Source: Frateuria_A sp051900415 | GTDB lineage: Bacteria; Pseudomonadota; Gammaproteobacteria; Xanthomonadales; Rhodanobacteraceae | Direction: 5' to 3' | Length of the DNA stretch: 64,000 nt | Assembly: GCF_051900415.1 (NCBI RefSeq) | Contig: NZ_JBHZGL010000005.1 | Span: 62,001-126,000 of the forward strand | Shown here: positions 17,923 through 26,771 of the stretch, piece by piece | How the letters are laid out: every line of letters starts with the position of its first letter | Numbering within the stretch: the stretch's first letter is position 1 | Position numbers and translations under genes: made by a program | Notes under the pieces: model-generated | Told to the model about the DNA's origin: nothing | Databases searched by the model: none | What the model saw: the letters and a program-made list of their open reading frames with translations, nothing else

Positions 17923-19493
17923 GGGGTCGCTCCGTTGAAGTCGATGAACAGCGGGGTCGGTTGCAGGCGGTCCAGGCAGCTCGCGTCGAGCTTCTTCGGA
18001 TCGAGCTTCTCGACGAAGTTCTTCACCAGCGTGGGCATGCAGCCGGCGGCGATCACGTTGTGGCCCTGGCCATTGAGCACCAGGTGACGGCCGTTGGAGA
18101 GGCCCCGGAGCACTTCCTCGCCGTAACGCGGCGGCGTCACCGGGTCGTACTGGCCCGAGAGCAACAACGTTGGAATGGCAGTCTTCAGTGGCTCGTGGAA
18201 ATCGGTCGGGCGCGTGCCGTGCGGCCACACCGAGCAGATCGCCTCGAGCGTATCGATCATGCGCGTGCCCAGGATGGTGTTGGCGTCCTGCGGGCGCGGC
18301 TTGAGCAGGTCGGCGTCCTCGCTGCAGATCACCGAGGACTGCATGCCGCCGTTCATGGTGTCGGCCAGGTCGCCGCTGATCAGCTTGGCCTGGCCCAGCA
18401 GCGGGCCGACGTCGCCGTGCGCGGCCGCGTCGATCGACAACGGCAGCAACGCGGCGGTAATGGGCGAGTAGGCGAACAGGCGCACCACGCTCGCCAGCGC
18501 GTCGTCGCTCAGGGTGCGCTCGACGCTCTGGTAGGTCTGCGGATCGCGGAAGCTGACCTTGTGCGGATTGGCGCGCAGCGCATCGCGCAGCTGGTAGAGC
18601 GTCTGGTACGGATCGCCGAAGCGCGCCTTGCAGGTCGGTTCGGCGGTGCAACGGGCGAACTGCGCCTTGAGCGCGTCGTCCAGGTTGCGCGCGAAGTCCT
18701 CGCCCAGCACCAGCTCGTTCGGCACCACGCCATCGAGCAGGATGCTGCGCACCGCGTCCGGATGATGCATCGCGTACTGCTGCGCCACGCGGGTGCCATA
18801 GGACACGCCGACCAGGTCGAAGGCCGGCGCGCCCAGCGCCTGGCGGGCGTCTTCCAGGTCGGCCACCGCCGCGGTGGTGGTGTAGTAGCGCGGATCGGCC
18901 TTGGCCTGCACTTCCTTCAGGCAGGTGGTGACCTGCGCACGCAGGCGCTCGGCATCGAAGCCGGCGACCACGCCGGCCTTGTCGTTCGTGTCGGCCGCCT
19001 TGCAGTCCAGCGGATTCGACTTGCCGGTGCCGCGCTGGTCGATCAGCAGCACGTTGCGGTGGGCGACCAACGGCTGCAATGCCGGCGCCACCATCGGCCA
19101 GGTTTCGGTTGCCGCCTGGCCGGGGCCGCCGGCAAGGAACACCAGCATGTCGCCGGCGGGGACGTCTGCCTCGGAGCGGATCACCGCCAGGTTCAACGTG
19201 ATCTTTCGGCTGCCCGGATCGTCGCGGTTTTCCGGTACGTCGAACGGTGCGCACCAGGCGGCTGCGGACAGGCCGCTGTCTGGCCGGCCCAGTTCGCACG
19301 CCGTCAGCGTCAGCCGACCCAGCTTCCAGGTATGCGGCCGGGCCGGGGCCTGGTCCTTCGCCGGCGCGGTCGCCACGACCGCGTCGGCTTCGGCCGCCGT
19401 CGGCGCATGCGGATGAAACTGCTTCCACGCCAGCAGGCCAAGCCCGCCGGCGACCACCACGATGCGCAACACGGTGCGCGCTTTCAAAGCCAT
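17919..19493 (-). CDS. Alpha/beta hydrolase, S33/TAP-like peptidase, membrane-anchored or exported
   Basis: 524 aa. N-terminal hydrophobic segment (residues 8-23) then a serine hydrolase domain like tripeptidyl aminopeptidases of Streptomyces: oxyanion loop FLAGGPGQAA, nucleophile Ser231 in GVSYGTR, Asp in LLLSGQYDPVTPP and His in NGQGHNVIAAGC, with the TAP-like C-terminal region. Likely trims peptides or esters in the periplasm. GGGAG and GAGG precede ATG 19493. Its start overlaps the small gene upstream by 10 bp and its stop overlaps the ABC ATPase start; this tight coupling suggests that its substrate or product is moved by the ABC transporter (inference). Confidence 0.9.
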
Positions 19494-19711
19494 GTCCTCA
19501 ACTCCCTTCCCTTCCCACGGATGATTTCCAGCCAGCGCCCAAGTTTCGGCGCAAGCCCCCATTCGACATCCACCCCGGCCCGCTTGCCGGATGCGACCAA
19601 CGCCGCAGGCACCCGCGCCGCCTCACGCGCGGCCGCGGCCGACCAGGCAGGCATGCGCGCGCAAACCAGCAGCACGAGCGCGGCGACGATCACGGCGGTA
19701 CGGTGTCCCAC
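19484..19711 (-). CDS. Small protein with N-terminal hydrophobic segment, 75 aa
   Basis: Unrecognised. GTG 19711 is chosen because GAGG lies just upstream, straight after the previous stop, and because the reading begins with a hydrophobic helix (TAVIVAALVLLVCARM). The rest is helical and basic (WGLAPKLGRWLEIIRGKGRELRTWL). It overlaps the hydrolase start by 10 bp, so it is part of the operon's coupled chain. It could be a small membrane-tethered accessory protein. Without comparison I cannot exclude that it is a chance frame. Confidence 0.55.
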   Translation of the reverse strand: MGHRTAVIVAALVLLVCARMPAWSAAAAREAARVPAALVASGKRAGVDVEWGLAPKLGRWLEIIRGKGRELRTWL

Positions 19712-19719
19712 GCGACCTC

Positions 19720-20109
19720 CTACAGCGACCAGTAGCGGTAGCGCAGCCGTGCCCACAGCTGCGCCAGTACGTAGCAACCGAACAACGCCAACGGCGCCGC
19801 GGCGAACGGCACCACGACCAGCTTCAGCGAATGCAGGAAAAACATCGCCAGCACCGTGCCCGTACCGGCGATGAAGGCCAGCACCATCGCCTCCATCTCC
19901 AGCCGGCGGCGCATCTCGTCCATCAGCTGCATGTGACGGAACTCCGCCCAGCCGGTCCAGGCGTAGCTCGCCATCAGCACGGTCACGGCGATCAGCTGGC
20001 CGCTCGGCGGCAGCTGCCGCGCATACCGCTCGAACAGCACCACCACGATCAACATCACCGTGGTCGGCAACCAGAGCCGGCTCGCATAGCGACGCAGCAA
20101 CCTGTTCAT
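19720..20109 (-). CDS. Membrane protein, 129 aa, in XRE operon
   Basis: Unrecognised family. Four hydrophobic stretches (about 12-28, 37-53, 76-94, 98-116); between the second and third is a charged amphipathic segment, FRHMQLMDEMRRRLEMEAM. AAGGG precedes ATG 20109, 14 bp after the XRE stop. Small membrane proteins of this size often sit beside XRE regulators in Xanthomonadales, from memory, with no known role. Confidence 0.75.
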   Translation of the reverse strand: MNRLLRRYASRLWLPTTVMLIVVVLFERYARQLPPSGQLIAVTVLMASYAWTGWAEFRHMQLMDEMRRRLEMEAMVLAFIAGTGTVLAMFFLHSLKLVVVPFAAAPLALFGCYVLAQLWARLRYRYWSL

Positions 20110-20123
20110 GCCCTTCTCTCTCC

Positions 20124-20327
20124 CTATCCTGGTGTGTCGGTCGGCTCGAAGATCACTTCGATCGGCCGCCCGAAAAGCCGCGCGATCTTGAACGCCAGCG
20201 GCAGGCTCGGGTCGTACTTGCCGGTCTCGATCGCATTGACGGTCTGGCGCGAGACGTCCAGCCGCTCGGCCAGGTCCGCCTGCGACCAGCCCTGCTCCCC
20301 GCGCAGGTCGCGTACCTGGTTCTTCAT
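20124..20327 (-). CDS. XRE-family transcriptional regulator, 67 aa
   Basis: A single Cro/C1-type helix-turn-helix domain with almost no extra sequence: MKNQVRDLRGEQGWSQADLA, then ERLDVSRQTVNAIETGKYDPSL, matching the compact YozG-like regulators. Such proteins act as dimeric repressors, often of their own operon. It lies 38 bp downstream of the first gene of the operon, whose promoter carries two copies of an 18-bp palindrome that suits this regulator (see 20968-21029). No effector domain is present; regulation may depend on a partner, possibly one of the adjacent membrane proteins. Confidence 0.92.
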   Translation of the reverse strand: MKNQVRDLRGEQGWSQADLAERLDVSRQTVNAIETGKYDPSLPLAFKIARLFGRPIEVIFEPTDTPG

Positions 20328-20365
20328 CGGCGCCGCAGCCTCGCCATGGATCGCATGCGCACGGT

Positions 20366-20956
20366 TCAGCCCCCGCGGCGCAAGCGGCGCCACACGAGGA
20401 TCGCCAGCACCACCAGCACGCCGGGCAGCAGGCCAACCAACAGGCCCGCCCCAAAATCGTCCAGTCGCCCGCGCCACCAGGCCACGCCCAGGACCATCAA
20501 CGCCAGCACGGCCAGCAACAGGAGCTGCCAACCCATCGAGGTCCCCTCGCAGGCGGCACTCCCTCCGTAATGGCGCACCAGCAGCCACCACCGGGCGGCG
20601 CCGTAAGCAAGCATGGTCACCGGGAATACCCAGATCAGGATGCTGCCGTCGAGCCGAAGAACACCGGCGGCCGCCAGGAACCCACCGACCAGGCTGAGCG
20701 CGCCGAGCAGGGCCGTGGAGGCGCCCAGCGCCACCAGGTGCACGCGCTGCTCGAACTCGTCGCTGGCGCCGATCCGCCGGGCCATCAGACCGATCACGAA
20801 CAGCATCGGCAACACCGGCACCACCGCCAGCAACACCTTCAGCGGCACGCTGGTGGCGGTCCGGCTGAGTGGCCAGACCAGCAGCATGGCGGCCATGTAG
20901 ATCACCATCGCAATCGACAACTGGCGGCGGTAATCCGGTTCAGGAAAGCGGCTCAT
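20366..20956 (-). CDS. Membrane protein, 196 aa, first gene of XRE-ABC operon
   Basis: Six predicted membrane spans. The first four spans (to about residue 125) with the conserved-looking SDEFEQRVHLVALG loop resemble small membrane proteins found next to XRE regulators; the last 55 residues (starting MGWQLLLLAVLALMVLGVAW) form two more spans and look like an added module, since an internal ATG with GAGGGG before it begins there. ATG 20956 has no clear Shine-Dalgarno and lies about 30 bp from the predicted -10. Function unknown; a membrane sensor for the XRE repressor is one possibility (inference). Confidence 0.8.
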   Translation of the reverse strand: MSRFPEPDYRRQLSIAMVIYMAAMLLVWPLSRTATSVPLKVLLAVVPVLPMLFVIGLMARRIGASDEFEQRVHLVALGASTALLGALSLVGGFLAAAGVLRLDGSILIWVFPVTMLAYGAARWWLLVRHYGGSAACEGTSMGWQLLLLAVLALMVLGVAWWRGRLDDFGAGLLVGLLPGVLVVLAILVWRRLRRGG

Positions 20957-20967
20957 GGAGGAGTTCG

Positions 20968-21029
20968 TGTCAAGTAAGCTTGACAAAAGCGTAGGGCGCT
21001 ACACATCGGCGTGTCAAGCACGCTTTACA
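20968..21029 (-). promoter_or_regulatory. Operon promoter with two XRE-type operators
   Basis: Two palindromes TGTCAAG-N4-CTTGACA (20968-20985, perfect) and TGTCAAG-N4-CTTTACA (21012-21029, one mismatch) lie 44 bp apart centre to centre, about four helical turns. On the minus strand, -35 TTGACA (21017-21012) is part of the distal palindrome, -10 TACGCT (20993-20988) follows after 18 bp, and the proximal palindrome covers the likely transcription start. This layout is that of an autorepressed promoter. The binding protein is inferred to be the XRE product at 20124-20327. Confidence 0.8.
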
Positions 21030-21082
21030 AACTCACAAGAACGCGGCTTCCCCTGGTGAAAGGACTGTGAAAAAATGAGAAC

Positions 21083-21111
21083 CGTGTCACATACGTCAAC
21101 TAAGTGACACG
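21083..21111. promoter_or_regulatory. Inverted repeat upstream of pilus operon, candidate activator site
   Basis: 8-bp arms CGTGTCAC and GTGACACG separated by 13 bp, centred about 145 bp upstream of the sigma-54 -24 element. TGTC/GACA palindromes at this distance are typical of upstream activating sequences for sigma-54 enhancer-binding proteins. No such activator is encoded in the window. Confidence 0.55.
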
Positions 21112-21240
21112 ACGCGGCAGTTGGGGGACCTGCCGCGTCAAGACGCCAAATCCTTGGCTGCTGCAGAACCCGCGCGCTGGAAGCGCCATGCAGCTTCAAT
21201 CCCCGGCAAACACCCGCCTGTGTGCGTGCTGCCCAGCCGC

Positions 21241-21258
21241 TTGGCACGGCTGTTGCGA
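21241..21258 (+). promoter_or_regulatory. Sigma-54 (RpoN) promoter of the pilus operon
   Basis: TTGGCACG-N4-TTGCGA matches the -24/-12 consensus at every key base; GG (21243-21244) and GC (21255-21256) have the required 10-bp spacing. Predicted start of transcription is near 21268, leaving a leader of about 28 nt with the GGAGAA ribosome site before the first pilin gene. Confidence 0.85.
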
Positions 21259-21295
21259 AGCGGACCCGGCACTAGCCCTTTCCCGGAGAAGACCC

Positions 21296-21805
21296 ATGCT
21301 GTTCAAGAAGACCTTGCTCGCTTCCGCCCTGCTTGCTCTTGGCGGGTTTGCCGTCAGCGCCTCGGGTGCCAACAACCCGGCCTCCACGTCCTTCCAGGTC
21401 AAGCTGAAGATCAACAAGGCCTGCTCTGTCACCACCAGCGGCGCGCTGGATCTGGGCACCGTCGACGCCAATTCGGCCGGCGACGTGACGCAGAACGCCA
21501 GCAACATCGACGTCAAGTGCTCGAAGACCACCGCCTACAAAATCGGCCTGACCCCGAGCTCCACGAACACGGACGGTACCGGCCTGATGGCCGGCACGGG
21601 CGCCAATGCCGACAAGATCGCCTACGCCCTCTATCAGGACAACGCCAATACGGTGTGGGGCAACGTCGCCGGCACCAACACCAAGAACGACACCGGCAAT
21701 GGCACCACCCAGAACTTCACCGTCTACGGCAAGGTTCTGAGCAGCAGCCTGAACGTCGCGCCCGATACCTATTCGGACACCGTTTCGGTCGACGTGACCT
21801 ACTGA
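21296..21805 (+). CDS. Spore-coat-U/CsuA-B-type pilin, probable major subunit
   Basis: Secreted pilin of the archaic chaperone-usher class. 169 aa: signal peptide ending VSASG (about residue 23), then an SCPU domain with the two conserved Cys (ACSVTT and IDVKCSK) for a disulfide, and the C-terminal SYSDTVSVDVTY-like strand. Gly/Thr/Asn-rich and low in charge, as major subunits are. GGAG precedes ATG 21296. First gene after the sigma-54 promoter; chaperone, usher and tip genes follow in order. Confidence 0.92.
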   Translation: MLFKKTLLASALLALGGFAVSASGANNPASTSFQVKLKINKACSVTTSGALDLGTVDANSAGDVTQNASNIDVKCSKTTAYKIGLTPSSTNTDGTGLMAGTGANADKIAYALYQDNANTVWGNVAGTNTKNDTGNGTTQNFTVYGKVLSSSLNVAPDTYSDTVSVDVTY

Positions 21806-21812
21806 GCATCCG

Positions 21813-22556
21813 ATGTTGCGCCGTTCCTTCCTGCGCGCGCTGTGGTGCGCCGGCCTGATTCTGGCCGGCGCCAGCGCGTCGGCCAGCGGCCTGCAGGTCG
21901 CGCCGGTCTCGCTGACCCTGCAGTCCGTCCAGCGTGCCGACGGCTTGTGGTTGAGCAACACCGGCACCGGCAAGGTGCACGCGCAGGTGCGCGTGTACCG
22001 CTGGACGCAGGTGGACGGTACGGATCAGCTCACGCCCTCGCAGGAACTGGTAATCAGTCCGCCCATGCTCGGCATCGAGCCGGGGGACCGGCAGCTGGTG
22101 CGGGTTATCCGCATCGGCGCGCCGCCCTCAGGCAGTGGCGCCGCCGAGGCGGCCTACCGGTTGGCGATCGACGAGTTGCCGGTCAAGGACAGCGGGCAGA
22201 AGGGCCTGCAGTTCGTACTGCACTACTCCGTCCCGGTGTTCGTCCAGCCACAGGGCGCGGCAGACGTGGCGCCGGTTCTGCACTGGACGTTGCAGCGCGA
22301 AGGCGACCACGCAGTGCTGGTGGTATCCAACAGCGGCACCGGCCATGCGCAGCTGGCCGAGATCGACTACGTCAACCAAGCCGGCAACCGTACGGCGATC
22401 GCCGCCGGCTTGCTGGGCTACGTGCTCCCGGGCGCCACCATGCGCTGGACACTCAAGCAGTCGGCGACGGTTTTCGCCGGAACCGGCACGCTGGAGGCAA
22501 CGATCAATGGCGCGAAGGCCACGCAAACGATCTCGCTGGCCGATCGCGCTCGCTGA
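21813..22556 (+). CDS. Periplasmic pilus-assembly chaperone (CsuC-like)
   Basis: Two-domain immunoglobulin-like chaperone that donates its G1 strand to pilin subunits and delivers them to the usher. 247 aa with a signal peptide ending ASASGLQVAP; the N-terminal QVAPVSLTLQSVQRADGLWL strand pair and the usher-docking region match PapD-like proteins of the archaic branch. It starts 8 bp after the pilin stop. Its 3' end overlaps the usher gene by 50 bp. Confidence 0.93.
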   Translation: MLRRSFLRALWCAGLILAGASASASGLQVAPVSLTLQSVQRADGLWLSNTGTGKVHAQVRVYRWTQVDGTDQLTPSQELVISPPMLGIEPGDRQLVRVIRIGAPPSGSGAAEAAYRLAIDELPVKDSGQKGLQFVLHYSVPVFVQPQGAADVAPVLHWTLQREGDHAVLVVSNSGTGHAQLAEIDYVNQAGNRTAIAAGLLGYVLPGATMRWTLKQSATVFAGTGTLEATINGAKATQTISLADRAR

Positions 22557-24915
22557 GTCGCTGTTGCTGCCCTGCCTGATCGCCACCGCCCCGCGTGCGA
22601 TGGCGGTCGACCTGGACAGCGGCGCCAGCACGGCCGATGGGGCGGTACTCTCGTTCGGTCCGGCGGGCGCGATGGCGTCCATCGAGGCCACCGATCTCTA
22701 CCTCGACCTCACTCTCAACGGCATGCACCGCGGCCTGGTGCACCTGGGCTACCGGGACGGCAAGTTGTTCGCTTCGCGCCAGACGCTGGAGCAACTGGGT
22801 ATCGCGTTGCCCGCCGATGGGCCGGACCCGGTCCGGCTGGACAGCCTGCCCGGCGTGCAGGTGAGCTACGACGCACAGCAGCAGACGGCCACGCTCACCG
22901 TGCCGCTGAAGTTGCTGCACCTCGAAACCAACGTGATCAACACGCGGGGACGCCCGACACCCCATGCCAGCGCTTCGCCCGGCGCGCTGGTCAACTACAA
23001 CCTTTACGGCACCCACGATACGCAGGGCAACGCGACTGCCAGCGCCTACACCGAGCTGCGCCTGTTCGGCGGCGCCGGCGTGCTGAGCAGCACGGGACTG
23101 ACCCAGGCCAGCCGCGCCGAAGGCGACTGGCACGGCCACTCGGTGCGCCTGGACACCACCTGGACCCGTTCGTTTCCCGAGCACCTGCTCACGCTGGCGG
23201 TGGGCGACACGCTCACCGGGGGAACCTCGTGGTCACGCCCCACACGCATCGGCGGCGTGCAGATCGGCACCAACTTCGCGCTGCAACCCTACCGCGTCAC
23301 GGCGCCCCTGCCGCAGTTTCTCGGCCAGGCGACCCTGCCCTCGCAGGTGGAGCTGTATGTCGAGGGCATGAAGCAGTACACCGGGCAGGTGCCGGTCGGC
23401 CCGTTCCAGCTCAACGCGGTGCCGGGCATCAATGGCGCCGGCAATGCCCAGCTGGTGCTGACCGACGCCCTGGGCCGCGTCACCACCATCGACTTCGCGT
23501 TGTACGGCGCCCAACAAATGCTGCAGCAGGGCCTGACCGACTGGTCGGCCGGATTCGGTTTTGTCCGCCAGGATTATGGCCTGCGCTCGTTCTCCTATGC
23601 CCGCGATGCTATGGCCAGCGGCAGCTGGCGACGCGGCCTGACCGACCAGTTCACCGCCGGCGCGCACGCCGAGGTGACAAAGGGTCTGGCCAATGCCGGC
23701 GTGGGCGGCGACTGGCTGCTCGGTACCGCCGGCGTGTTGTCCGGGTCGGTGGCGCGCAGCAGCGATCACGGCCTCGGTGGCTCGCAGCTGAGCCTGGGCT
23801 ACCAGTGGATCAACAACCGCTTCAACTTCAGCGCGCAGGGCATGCGCAGCAGCAGCGGCTACCGTGACGTGGCCGCGCTGTACGGCAGCCCGTCGCCTCG
23901 AATGAGCGCCAGCGCGCAGGCCGGCATCAGCACCGGCACGTTCGGCAACTTCGGCATCAGCTACGTACACCTGCGCTACCTGGACCAGACCAGCCGCTAC
24001 GCCAGCGGCTACTGGTACCGCTCGATCGGCCGCATGGCCTCGCTCAGCCTGAACCTCAACCAGAACCTGGACGACTCCCGCGACCGCAGCGTGTTCCTCA
24101 GTTTCAGCGTGTCGCTGGACGACCGCACCTACCTGAGCACCGGCCTGGATCATCAGGGCGGCGGCAACATGGTCGACGCCAGCATCACCCGTTCGCTGCC
24201 CACCGAGGGCGGCTTCGGCTGGCGCGCCCAGACCCAGCAGGGCGAGGGCAACCGCACCGGTCTGGCCGAGCTTGATTACCTGGGCCGCCACGGCCAGGCG
24301 CTGGCGGGCGTCACGCGCTTCAGCGGCGACAGCACCGTCTACGCCGGCGGCAACGGCGCCCTGGTGTTCATGGGGGGCAGCACGTTTGCCGCACGCAGCA
24401 TCTACAACGGGTTCGCCTTGGTCTCCACTGACGGTATCCCGGACGTGCCGGTGAAACTGGAGAACAACCCGATCGGTCACACCGACGAACAGGGGCTGTT
24501 GCTGGTCACACCGCTGAACGCCTACCAGAACAACAAACTCAGCATCGATCCGATGCAGTTGCCGGCGGACGTACGCGTCGGGCGCGTCGACGTGCAGGCC
24601 ACGCCGACCGATCGCGCCGGCACGCTGGTGAGTTTCGGCCTCAAGCCGATCCGCGCCGCTTCGGTTTTGCTGCGCGACACCGCAGGCAAGCCGTTGCCGC
24701 TGGGCAGCCAGGTGCGCGTGCGCGGCCAGGCAGGCGAGTCCGTACTGGTCGGCTTCGACGGCGCGGCCTATCTGGACACGCTGGACGAACACAACGTGCT
24801 GGACGTGAGCCTGCCCGAGGGCGGCAGCTGCAGCACCGGCTTTGAATATCGCCAACAGGGGAACGGCATCCCGCAAATCGGGCCGCTCACCTGCATCACG
24901 ACGAGGGTGCCATGA
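22507..24915 (+). CDS. Outer-membrane fimbrial usher (CsuD/PapC-like)
   Basis: Twin-pore-class outer-membrane beta-barrel that recruits chaperone-subunit complexes and assembles the pilus. 802 aa. ATG 22507, inside the chaperone gene, gives a basic N-terminus followed by the hydrophobic signal PIALAESLLLPCLIATAPRA; the frame is open further upstream but that reading lacks a signal. N-terminal domain, barrel with aromatic/Gly strands (YQWINNRFNFSAQGMRSSSG), plug region and C-terminal domains (GFDGAAYLDTLDEHNVLDVSLPEG) are recognisable. Stop overlaps the tip-subunit start as ATGA. Confidence 0.93.
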   Translation: MARRPRKRSRWPIALAESLLLPCLIATAPRAMAVDLDSGASTADGAVLSFGPAGAMASIEATDLYLDLTLNGMHRGLVHLGYRDGKLFASRQTLEQLGIALPADGPDPVRLDSLPGVQVSYDAQQQTATLTVPLKLLHLETNVINTRGRPTPHASASPGALVNYNLYGTHDTQGNATASAYTELRLFGGAGVLSSTGLTQASRAEGDWHGHSVRLDTTWTRSFPEHLLTLAVGDTLTGGTSWSRPTRIGGVQIGTNFALQPYRVTAPLPQFLGQATLPSQVELYVEGMKQYTGQVPVGPFQLNAVPGINGAGNAQLVLTDALGRVTTIDFALYGAQQMLQQGLTDWSAGFGFVRQDYGLRSFSYARDAMASGSWRRGLTDQFTAGAHAEVTKGLANAGVGGDWLLGTAGVLSGSVARSSDHGLGGSQLSLGYQWINNRFNFSAQGMRSSSGYRDVAALYGSPSPRMSASAQAGISTGTFGNFGISYVHLRYLDQTSRYASGYWYRSIGRMASLSLNLNQNLDDSRDRSVFLSFSVSLDDRTYLSTGLDHQGGGNMVDASITRSLPTEGGFGWRAQTQQGEGNRTGLAELDYLGRHGQALAGVTRFSGDSTVYAGGNGALVFMGGSTFAARSIYNGFALVSTDGIPDVPVKLENNPIGHTDEQGLLLVTPLNAYQNNKLSIDPMQLPADVRVGRVDVQATPTDRAGTLVSFGLKPIRAASVLLRDTAGKPLPLGSQVRVRGQAGESVLVGFDGAAYLDTLDEHNVLDVSLPEGGSCSTGFEYRQQGNGIPQIGPLTCITTRVP

Positions 24916-25904
24916 ACCGCTTGTTGCTCTGCTGCCTGGTGTTGATAGGTGGCCTCGGCCTGATGTGGGCGCCTTCCGCGCAGGCCGACGTCACCTGCCA
25001 GAGCGGCATCCAGAATGGGGGCATCAACTTCGGCAACGTCGATCCCTCGCAGTCCACTGCGGTGGATGTGCCGGTCACCATCAACTACACCTGCCGCAAC
25101 ACCGACAACCAGGATGCGCAGCTGACGCTCTGCTTCAATATCGGCTACGGCTCAGCGGGCGCGGCCGCCGACGGCAACCGGCAGATGGCCGGCGCCGGCG
25201 CGTCCCGCCTGGAGTTCCAGCTCTACCGCGATGCGGCGGGTGGCTATATCGCCGGCTCCATCGATGAAGCCACCATGCCCCAACCCGCCCGGGACGTGTT
25301 CACTGTTCCACGCAAACGCTGGGGAGCGCCCGGCACCTACAGCGGCACGGTCAACATCTACGCCCACCTACCCGGCAACCAATCGAGCCCGGTAGGCTCC
25401 TACAACGCCAGTTTCACCCCCAAGCTCACGGGCAACTTCGGTAACGTCAGCTGCCTGAACGACAGCTACGACGACGGCATCAGCACGATGAGCCCGTTCA
25501 CCGTCCAGGCAACCATCAAGCCGTCGTGCAGCGCCGTCACCGCTACCGACTTGAGCTTCGGCCAGAGCACCGGCTTGTTGACGGCAAACATGGACGGCAC
25601 CTCGGTCATCAGCGTCACCTGCGTCAATGGGACGCCGTATCGGGTGGGCCTGAACGACGGCACCAGTGCCAGCGGCACCGCGCGGCGCATGAAGTTGAGT
25701 ACGGGCAACGATTACGTCACCTACGATCTGTATCGGGACAACGGATACAGCCAGCGATGGGGCAACACGCAGGGCACCGATACCGTCGCCGGCACGGGGA
25801 GTGGCTTCAGCCAGCAGATCGCGGTTTACGGCCGCGTGCCCCCGCAGGTCACGCCGACGCCGGGCAGCTACGCCGATACCGTCACGGTGTACGTCTACTA
25901 CTGA
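24912..25904 (+). CDS. Two-domain spore-coat-U pilus protein, probable tip adhesin (CsuE-like)
   Basis: 330 aa: signal peptide ending APSAQA (about 25), then two SCPU domains (about 28-165 and 185-330), the second ending PTPGSYADTVTVYVYY. CsuE of archaic pili has the same two-domain layout and binds hydrophobic surfaces through loops of the first domain. It is last in the operon, the usual place of the tip subunit. ATGA overlap with the usher. Adhesin role is inferred from position and architecture. Confidence 0.88.
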   Translation: MNRLLLCCLVLIGGLGLMWAPSAQADVTCQSGIQNGGINFGNVDPSQSTAVDVPVTINYTCRNTDNQDAQLTLCFNIGYGSAGAAADGNRQMAGAGASRLEFQLYRDAAGGYIAGSIDEATMPQPARDVFTVPRKRWGAPGTYSGTVNIYAHLPGNQSSPVGSYNASFTPKLTGNFGNVSCLNDSYDDGISTMSPFTVQATIKPSCSAVTATDLSFGQSTGLLTANMDGTSVISVTCVNGTPYRVGLNDGTSASGTARRMKLSTGNDYVTYDLYRDNGYSQRWGNTQGTDTVAGTGSGFSQQIAVYGRVPPQVTPTPGSYADTVTVYVYY

Positions 25905-25925
25905 CGGGGCGGCAGCGCTGGCCGA

Positions 25926-26393
25926 TCAGTACACGACGCGAACCACTACCTGGTCTTCATAGTCACCGGTCGGCACCCGCTGGCCGGCCGGCACCGAGCC
26001 TGACAAGGCCAGGTGGATGGGCGTGCGCCCCAGTCCCTTGACGTGGATAGCCTCGCCCTCCCGCCAGGGGTTGCCGTTGGCGCGCACTTCGTAGGCCACC
26101 CGGTCGCCGTTGGGACTCTGCAGCGTGCGGTTGCCTTCCAGGTAGACGGCCGCCGGTGTGCCGCGGGCGCAGGTGACGTCGATCGCACCCGGCATGGCGG
26201 TGCCCGTGGACGGGCCGCCGGAAGCATAGTCGGCCAGCGCCAGCGGTTGGGTCTGCACGCTGCAGGAAGCCACCACCCTGAGCGAGACCCGCAGGGTGGC
26301 CGAGGCCTGGTCGGCGGTCGCCGGACCGGCCGACAAGACGAGCAGGGAGGCGGCCAGGCCACCAACCATCCACTTGCAAAGCCGATTTGCCAT
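25926..26393 (-). CDS. Single-domain spore-coat-U protein on opposite strand
   Basis: 155 aa with signal peptide (ending GPATADQAS) and one SCPU-like domain that ends PTGDYEDQVVVRVVY, matching the C-terminal strand of the pilins in the operon; Cys pair in VASCSVQT and DVTCARGT. It is convergent to the tip gene with 21 bp between stops, so it is outside the sigma-54 operon and must have its own promoter. Probably an alternative or minor subunit using the same chaperone and usher. Confidence 0.85.
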   Translation of the reverse strand: MANRLCKWMVGGLAASLLVLSAGPATADQASATLRVSLRVVASCSVQTQPLALADYASGGPSTGTAMPGAIDVTCARGTPAAVYLEGNRTLQSPNGDRVAYEVRANGNPWREGEAIHVKGLGRTPIHLALSGSVPAGQRVPTGDYEDQVVVRVVY

Positions 26394-26771
26394 TCCGCGA
26401 CCCTCGATACGACCGGGTATACCCGGCAGCTAAAGGTGCTTTCGGCAGCTTGCGCGCGCCCTTTATGGCACGCGACGGACTTCCGCCTGAAAGCGTGAGG
26501 TGCGTCACACTTTTGACGGACCTTGGCCTCAGTGCGGTGTAGTGGAGCGTCGGTTAACAGGCTGTGCTGGTGGCGTACTTATCGTCGCGACCAAGTCGAA
26601 CTTGAAGAGGCGCGGCTTGCCTGGAATGTCGGCAGGGCGGCTGTTGCTCTGGCCTGGACGAAGAAGCGCCAGCGCGCCCACGCTCCCCGCAAGCCTTGCC
26701 CCTCACCCCAACCCTCTTCCCCATCTTCGACAAAGCCGGGGGAGCGCGCGCATAGCGCAAACGTGCCCTAC
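26394..26771. other. Intergenic region with degenerate family A repeat
   Basis: 378 bp, no gene. The promoter of the minus-strand pilin should lie in the first 150 bp; I see no strong boxes. Around 26685-26745 the tail CAAGCCTTGCCCCTCACCCC and AACCCTCTTCCCC of the family A element is present, but the second arm has decayed (CCGGGGGAGCG). Confidence 0.7.

Noticed and set aside
23233..24876. 547-aa minus-strand frame inside the usher gene
   Set aside because: His/Gln/Val-rich antisense shadow of the usher; no start context and no family resemblance.
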